A stretch of DNA of 64,000 bases from Salinadaptatus halalkaliphilus. Lineage in GTDB: Archaea; Halobacteriota; Halobacteria; Halobacteriales; Natrialbaceae. The stretch is taken from NCBI RefSeq assembly GCF_006543045.1, contig NZ_RBZW01000044.1, positions 1-64,000 of the forward strand, read 5' to 3'. Under the pieces are notes generated by a model. The model did no database searches, was not told the DNA's origin, and saw nothing but the letters and a program-made list of their open reading frames with translations. A program made the position numbers and the translations under genes. Positions within the stretch are counted from its first letter, which is position 1, and each line of letters begins with the position of its first letter. Below, in pieces: positions 60,030-64,000 of this stretch.

Positions 60030-61185
60030 AGCGTTCCAGGATGTTCACACAGGAAACCGCGCCCGTCGCGTTGCGGCCGATGCCGATGTTGTGTTGGAGA
60101 CCGACCTCGGCGTCGGGAACCTGTACGTCGCCGGCTTCGCCCCGGAGCTGTTCGAAGATTTCGGCGATCTGTGCGACGCCAGTGGCGCCGATCGGGTGGC
60201 CCTTCGAGAGGAGGCCGCCGGAGGGGTTGACCGGTTTCTCGCCGTCGAGGTGCGGTACCCCGTCGTCGATGAAGGTGCCACCCTCGCCCTGTTCGCAGAA
60301 GCCGAGATCCTCGTAGGTGATCAGCTCGGTGATCGAGAAGCAGTCGTGGACTTCGGCGACGTCGATATCGTCGGGCCCGTAGCCCGAGCGCTCGTAGGCC
60401 ATGCTCGAGGCCTGTCTCGAGGCCGGGAAGTTCGTCAGCGCCAGGTCGTCGCCCCGCATGAACGAGTCGGTCGAGAAGCCGTAGCCGGCGACTCGAACCG
60501 GCGCGTCGGTGAACTCGCGTGAGCGTTCGTCGTTGGTGACGAGCACCGCACACGCGCCGTCGGTAACGGGACAGCAGTCGTAGAGGTTCAGCGGGTACGA
60601 CACCGTCGCCGACTCCTTGACGTCGTCGACCGAGCACTCGAACTGCTGGTGGGCGTGGGGATACTTCGTCCCGTTCTCGTGGTTCTTGACGGAGACCTCC
60701 GCGATCTGCTCGCGAGTCGTCTCGTACTGGTCCATGTGACGCGTCGCCCGCATGCCGAAGAAGGCGGGCATCGTCACGCCGCGCCCGCGCCAGAGCCGTT
60801 CGAGGGCGGCGCCGCCGATGAGTCCCTCGGTCGAGTCGAGCATCTTCTCCGCACCGATGACGAGTGCAACCTCGACATCGCCGGCCTTGACCGCCTGGAC
60901 CGCGTTCCGGAACGCGTCGCTGCCGGTCGCACACGCGTTGACGATCTGAGTCGCCGGCTTCTCGAAGAGGCCAGTCGCGTGGGCGACGGACGCCCCGGAG
61001 GAACCCTCGTTGGCGATGTCGAGGGTGCCGTACCAGATCGCGTCGATATCCTTGGTCGGTTCGATGCCGTGATCGACGCTCTCGACGAGATCGAGATAGG
61101 CGCCCTCGAGGAGGTCGTCGAAGGCCCACTCGTACTTTTCGCCGAAATCGATGATACCCGAGCCGACGACGTGTGCGTCGGTCAT
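60028..61185 (-). CDS. Thiolase family protein (SCP-x/archaeal acetyl-CoA acetyltransferase type)
   Basis: This 385-residue thiolase has the active-site QIVNACATGSDAFRNAVQAV near residue 85 with the nucleophilic Cys, PSGGLLSKGHPIGATGVAQ near 325 with the catalytic His, and GRNATGAVSCVNILER at the end. It is the archaeal-type thiolase that associates with a DUF35 protein. It is third in an operon HMGCS-like, DUF35, thiolase, with 4-nt overlaps between start and stop codons. In archaea this trio forms an acetoacetyl-CoA thiolase/HMG-CoA synthase complex, but the HMGCS-like partner here is unusual, so a degradative thiolase role in this island is as likely. Confidence 0.88.
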   Translation of the reverse strand: MTDAHVVGSGIIDFGEKYEWAFDDLLEGAYLDLVESVDHGIEPTKDIDAIWYGTLDIANEGSSGASVAHATGLFEKPATQIVNACATGSDAFRNAVQAVKAGDVEVALVIGAEKMLDSTEGLIGGAALERLWRGRGVTMPAFFGMRATRHMDQYETTREQIAEVSVKNHENGTKYPHAHQQFECSVDDVKESATVSYPLNLYDCCPVTDGACAVLVTNDERSREFTDAPVRVAGYGFSTDSFMRGDDLALTNFPASRQASSMAYERSGYGPDDIDVAEVHDCFSITELITYEDLGFCEQGEGGTFIDDGVPHLDGEKPVNPSGGLLSKGHPIGATGVAQIAEIFEQLRGEAGDVQVPDAEVGLQHNIGIGRNATGAVSCVNILER

Positions 61186-61601
61186 CGTTTCACCTCGCGG
61201 GGAACCGAGAACTTGAAGGAATTGATCGGTCGCTCGCCGTCGTCGAACAGCTCCCGGAACCGAGCCTCGACCTCGGTCCCGACCGACAGTTCGTCGAGTT
61301 CCGTTTCGGTCAGCAACCCGTAGACACGAGCGGATTCGCCGGAGCCGTCCGCCTGTGGCAGGTCGACGATCGCCAGCGGCTGTGGCACTTCGATGTCGTC
61401 GGGGAGGTACTCCTGGACGACGAAGGTCTTGATCTCGCCCCGTTCGGCCAACTGTACCTCCTCGAACGTCGCCGGCGCGTCACCGCAGCGTTTGCACGTC
61501 TGCTTTTCGTCCGGGAACGACACGTAGCCACACGACTGACACTCGAAGGCCACCAGTCGCTGGTCCTGTTCTCTGGTTCGATGATATCGTGGTCCGCTCA
61601 T
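61182..61601 (-). CDS. DUF35 OB-fold and zinc-ribbon protein
   Basis: This 139-residue protein has the N-terminal zinc ribbon FECQSCGYVSFPDEKQTCKR followed by CGD (two CxxC pairs, residues 25-50) and an OB-fold (AERGEIKTFVVQEYLPDDIE and FRELFDDGERPINSFKFSVP). DUF35 proteins bind CoA and bridge thiolase and HMG-CoA synthase-like subunits; others act with MaoC hydratases. The stop and start codons overlap those of the two flanking genes by 4 nt. It is probably the scaffold subunit of the complex. Confidence 0.87.
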   Translation of the reverse strand: MSGPRYHRTREQDQRLVAFECQSCGYVSFPDEKQTCKRCGDAPATFEEVQLAERGEIKTFVVQEYLPDDIEVPQPLAIVDLPQADGSGESARVYGLLTETELDELSVGTEVEARFRELFDDGERPINSFKFSVPREVKR

Positions 61602-62593
61602 GCGTTTGGCACCCCCTCGTAATCGTATCGCTCGCGGTACTCGAGGTGTTTGGCGTAGGAGACGTACTCTTTAGCCTCGAGTTGTTCGGCGACGGTCAGT
61701 CCATCGAGATCGTCTGCAGCGTCGTCGACCGAGACGACGAAGGCGTCGGCACCGCCCTGTCCGTAGGCGACCGCGCCGATCGTTGCACCCGGATCGGCCG
61801 ATTCGATCGCGTGACACAGATCGAGCAGCAGCGTCGCCGTCCCAGCGTAACCGACCTGGTTGAACGTCGAGACGCGCTCGGCGTCGATCGGCTCGAGCGC
61901 CGTCCGGGCGAGCCGGAAGCCGGGTGCGCTGGCGACGCCGTACTCGAGTTCCCCGCCTGCGTCGGCCCGGTCGAACGCCGTCGACGCCGCCGGCGCGACG
62001 CCGTGTCGGCGCTCGAAGCGAGCGTCGCCGGCAGTGGCCGACTCGCCGTGTTCGCGGTGGCGCTCGAGAAAGCCCGTCGTCGCCTGGCCAACCGACTCGA
62101 GCGTGGCGACCGGGGTATCGCTGTCCGGTCGGAGAACGAGCGCGCCGGCACCGGTGCCCATCGTCGACTCGTCGTCGCCACCGGATTCGACCGGCATGAC
62201 GTCGACCGCCGCCACGACGGCCGGTTCGTCGGTTGCGCGAACGTACTCACGGGCCGTCGCCAGCGCGTCGGCCGCCGCACGGCCACTGGCCTGGAAGTCG
62301 CCGGTTCGAACGTCGGTCGACGTGCCGGCTCTGTACGCGAGCTGGGCGGCGATGCCGTGCTCGGCGAATTGGTCGCTGATACTCGCCGTAAACACCGCGG
62401 CGACGTCCTCGGCTGCCGTCGTCGATCGCCCGAGGGCGGTCGATACGGCCTCGCTCGCCATCGTTACGTGATTTTCGTCGCGAGCGGGAACCGCACTCTC
62501 GCCGCGGCCGCGGCCGCCGTGTTGGTCGGCAACGTCGCTGCGGTCGATGCGATACAACGGAACGTAGCCGCCAGCGCCGTCAATTACAACCAT
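61598..62593 (-). CDS. HMG-CoA synthase/KAS III-like protein, active Cys not apparent
   Basis: This 331-residue protein is first in the operon with DUF35 and thiolase. It resembles the HMG-CoA synthase side of the archaeal complex (MVVIDGAGGYVPLYRIDRSD, FNQVGYAGTATLLLDLCHAI). It is shorter than archaeal HMG-CoA synthases. The segment that should contain the nucleophile reads GDFQASGRAAADAL (residues 98-111), with no Cys. It may therefore be a structural or regulatory partner, or the alignment is wrong. Overlap of its stop with the DUF35 start is 4 nt. The upstream 569-bp gap holds its promoter, and the divergent thiolase starts at 63163. Confidence 0.7.
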   Translation of the reverse strand: MVVIDGAGGYVPLYRIDRSDVADQHGGRGRGESAVPARDENHVTMASEAVSTALGRSTTAAEDVAAVFTASISDQFAEHGIAAQLAYRAGTSTDVRTGDFQASGRAAADALATAREYVRATDEPAVVAAVDVMPVESGGDDESTMGTGAGALVLRPDSDTPVATLESVGQATTGFLERHREHGESATAGDARFERRHGVAPAASTAFDRADAGGELEYGVASAPGFRLARTALEPIDAERVSTFNQVGYAGTATLLLDLCHAIESADPGATIGAVAYGQGGADAFVVSVDDAADDLDGLTVAEQLEAKEYVSYAKHLEYRERYDYEGVPNA

Positions 62594-63162
62594 CGGGTCG
62601 ACACCTCTGTTGACAGATCATAGTACGCTCAACGAGAGGAATGTGGACAAGTGCCACAATAAGTGTACGGGTCTGCGAACGAGGGCCCCGTAGTCGTCTC
62701 CTCGCCATACTTCGAACGCCACTGGACAGGGCTCGAGTATCGGTCGTCGGCCACAACAGTGACACAGTTTTAGAATCCGTGAACGTTGATAATGAGTCAC
62801 ATGGTAATGTCTCACCAAAGCCGGCACCGACGCAATAAACACCCATAGTGTGTTATCATAACATTGGTTCGCGTGTTTGGGATTCGAAGAGAAAAGTAGT
62901 AGGTTGACTATATTGTATAAGGTATTCCAACGCGTAGCGGTGACGAATCCACGTCACCGAACCAATACGGACCGAAAACCGAACCAGCAGGGTGTCGGCA
63001 ATCGCCGAGAGACTTTCTTATGGCTATCGGCTCGAACTCACGACCACGCTGTCGATCCTCCGCTCGATGGACCAGTAACAGCATATCGTTTGCAGCGACC
63101 GTCCCTGGAGTGTCGGACGAGGGAAAGGTATTAACATCTCACCGAGAATGTGGGACATACAC
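62594..63162. other. Intergenic region between divergent operons
   Basis: No gene is convincing here; minus-strand frames around 62580-62846 have random composition. The right end holds the thiolase promoter, with TATTAAC at 63129-63135, 28-34 nt before its ATG. The middle part (62640-62850) is moderately GC-rich and contains no repeat I recognise. Confidence 0.5.
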
Positions 63163-64000
63163 ATGAAGAATGCTGTAATCGTAGACGCCGTCCGCACCCC
63201 GTTCGGCAAACGAGACGGATCGTTCCGAGACACCCATCCGCAGGATCTGGCCGCAGAGCCACTCGAGGCCCTTCGAGAACGAAACGGGTTCGAACCTGAG
63301 ACCGTCGAAGACGTTATCTATGGCTGTGTCTCGCCGGTCGACGAGCAGGGACTCAACGTGGGCCGTCTCGCACCGATGGTCGCCGGCTGGGGCGACATCG
63401 TTCCTGGCGTACAGCTCAACCGAATGTGTGGCTCCGGCCAACAGGCGACGAACTTCGCGGCGGCCAATATCATGGCCGATCAACACGACGTTCTCATCGC
63501 CGGCGGCGTCGAACATATGACCCGCGTCCCGATGGGATCGGACGGTGACAGTGACACCGTCCCCGATTCGTACTTCGAGTCCTTCGACGAACGAACCCAT
63601 CAAGGAGAAGGCGCGGAACGAATCGCCGAGGAGTACGGCTTTTCACGCGAGGCCGTCGACGAAATCGCCGTCGACTCCCAGCGTCGCTGGGGTGAGGCCT
63701 GGGAAGACGGCAGGTACGACGAGCAGGTCGTTCCCGTCGAAACCGAACTCGACGGCGAATCCGTCGTCGTCGAACAGGACGAGCACCCGCGTCCCGAGAC
63801 GGATCTCGAGACGCTGTCGAACCTACCACTGTCGTTCCGCGAAGAGGGCGACGGCGTCCACCACCCCGGTAACTCCTCGGGCATCGTCGACGGCTCGAGC
63901 GCCCTATTGCTCGCGAGCGAGGACGCGGCCGACAAACACGGCTGGGAGCCGATGGCTCGGATCGTCCAGACCGAAGTCGTCGGCGTCGACCCAGTTACGA
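63163..64000 (+). CDS. Thiolase family protein, cut by the window end
   Basis: The first 279 codons of a second thiolase are present, starting MKNAVIVDAVRTPFGKRDGS at 63163; the frame is open at 64000. The nucleophilic Cys is in QLNRMCGSGQQATNFAAANI near residue 90, then VLIAGGVEHMTRVPMG and EYGFSREAVDEIAVDSQRRW. This is the classical degradative or biosynthetic thiolase type (FadA/AtoB), unlike the SCP-x-type protein at 60028. The catalytic C-terminal His and Cys lie beyond the window. It is likely the chain-cleaving step for the beta-oxidation genes in this island. Confidence 0.88.
   Translation, partial: MKNAVIVDAVRTPFGKRDGSFRDTHPQDLAAEPLEALRERNGFEPETVEDVIYGCVSPVDEQGLNVGRLAPMVAGWGDIVPGVQLNRMCGSGQQATNFAAANIMADQHDVLIAGGVEHMTRVPMGSDGDSDTVPDSYFESFDERTHQGEGAERIAEEYGFSREAVDEIAVDSQRRWGEAWEDGRYDEQVVPVETELDGESVVVEQDEHPRPETDLETLSNLPLSFREEGDGVHHPGNSSGIVDGSSALLLASEDAADKHGWEPMARIVQTEVVGVDPVT

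Noticed and set aside
62580-62846. 88-codon minus-strand frame upstream of the HMGCS-like gene
   Set aside because: Overlaps the better supported gene start and has non-acidic random composition.

Overview
The window looks like haloarchaeal chromosome (Natrialbales/Natrinema type). It is GC-rich, its proteins are very acidic, secreted proteins carry twin-arginine lipoprotein signals (RRxxLQTG...AGC), several genes have TATA-like boxes 25-35 nt before the start, and RdfA and an archaea-specific SMC-related protein are present. I see no rRNA, tRNA or CRISPR array. Family names come from motif recognition; no database search was run.

Positions 1-7050 look like the remains of an integrated plasmid or integrative element. 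They hold two fragments of a haloarchaeal tyrosine integrase, a parA pseudogene split by a 109-bp element with terminal inverted repeats, an intact parA plus partner gene (ATGA overlap), and about 1 kb of non-coding DNA with clustered 13-bp iterons. An intact dgcN-dgcA pair (D-glutamate use) lies inside this debris. Positions 7045-9400 hold a VOC protein, a PadR regulator and an MFS transporter.

From 9600 to the end the window is a dense catabolic island for CoA-linked carboxylic acid breakdown: seven acyl-CoA dehydrogenases, six acyl-CoA synthetases, three enoyl-CoA hydratases, two short-chain dehydrogenases, two thiolases, a CoA-transferase, two luciferase-like flavin oxidoreductases, a DUF35/HMG-CoA-synthase-like/thiolase operon, and two APH-fold kinases, one coupled to a small helical protein. 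Kinase + small helper + ACAD10/11-like dehydrogenase + SDR + CoA ligase resembles the parts list of 4-hydroxyacid (levulinate, lva-type) catabolism. rdfA and the SMC-like gene are inserted at 13997-16439.

The most striking feature is seven paralogous twin-arginine lipoprotein solute-binding proteins (an eighth is of another family) scattered among the catabolic modules, with only one ABC translocator (20122-22798). A plausible reading is one permease core served by several receptors, each beside genes that degrade its ligand.

Non-coding structure is rich: an 85-bp palindromic repeat (four clear copies, two divergent ones, remnants) whose TGATACGG end coincides with stop codons of neighbouring genes; a second hairpin family with changing stems and a conserved 3' flank; the 109-bp MITE-like pair; the iteron arrays; and several operator-like palindromes.
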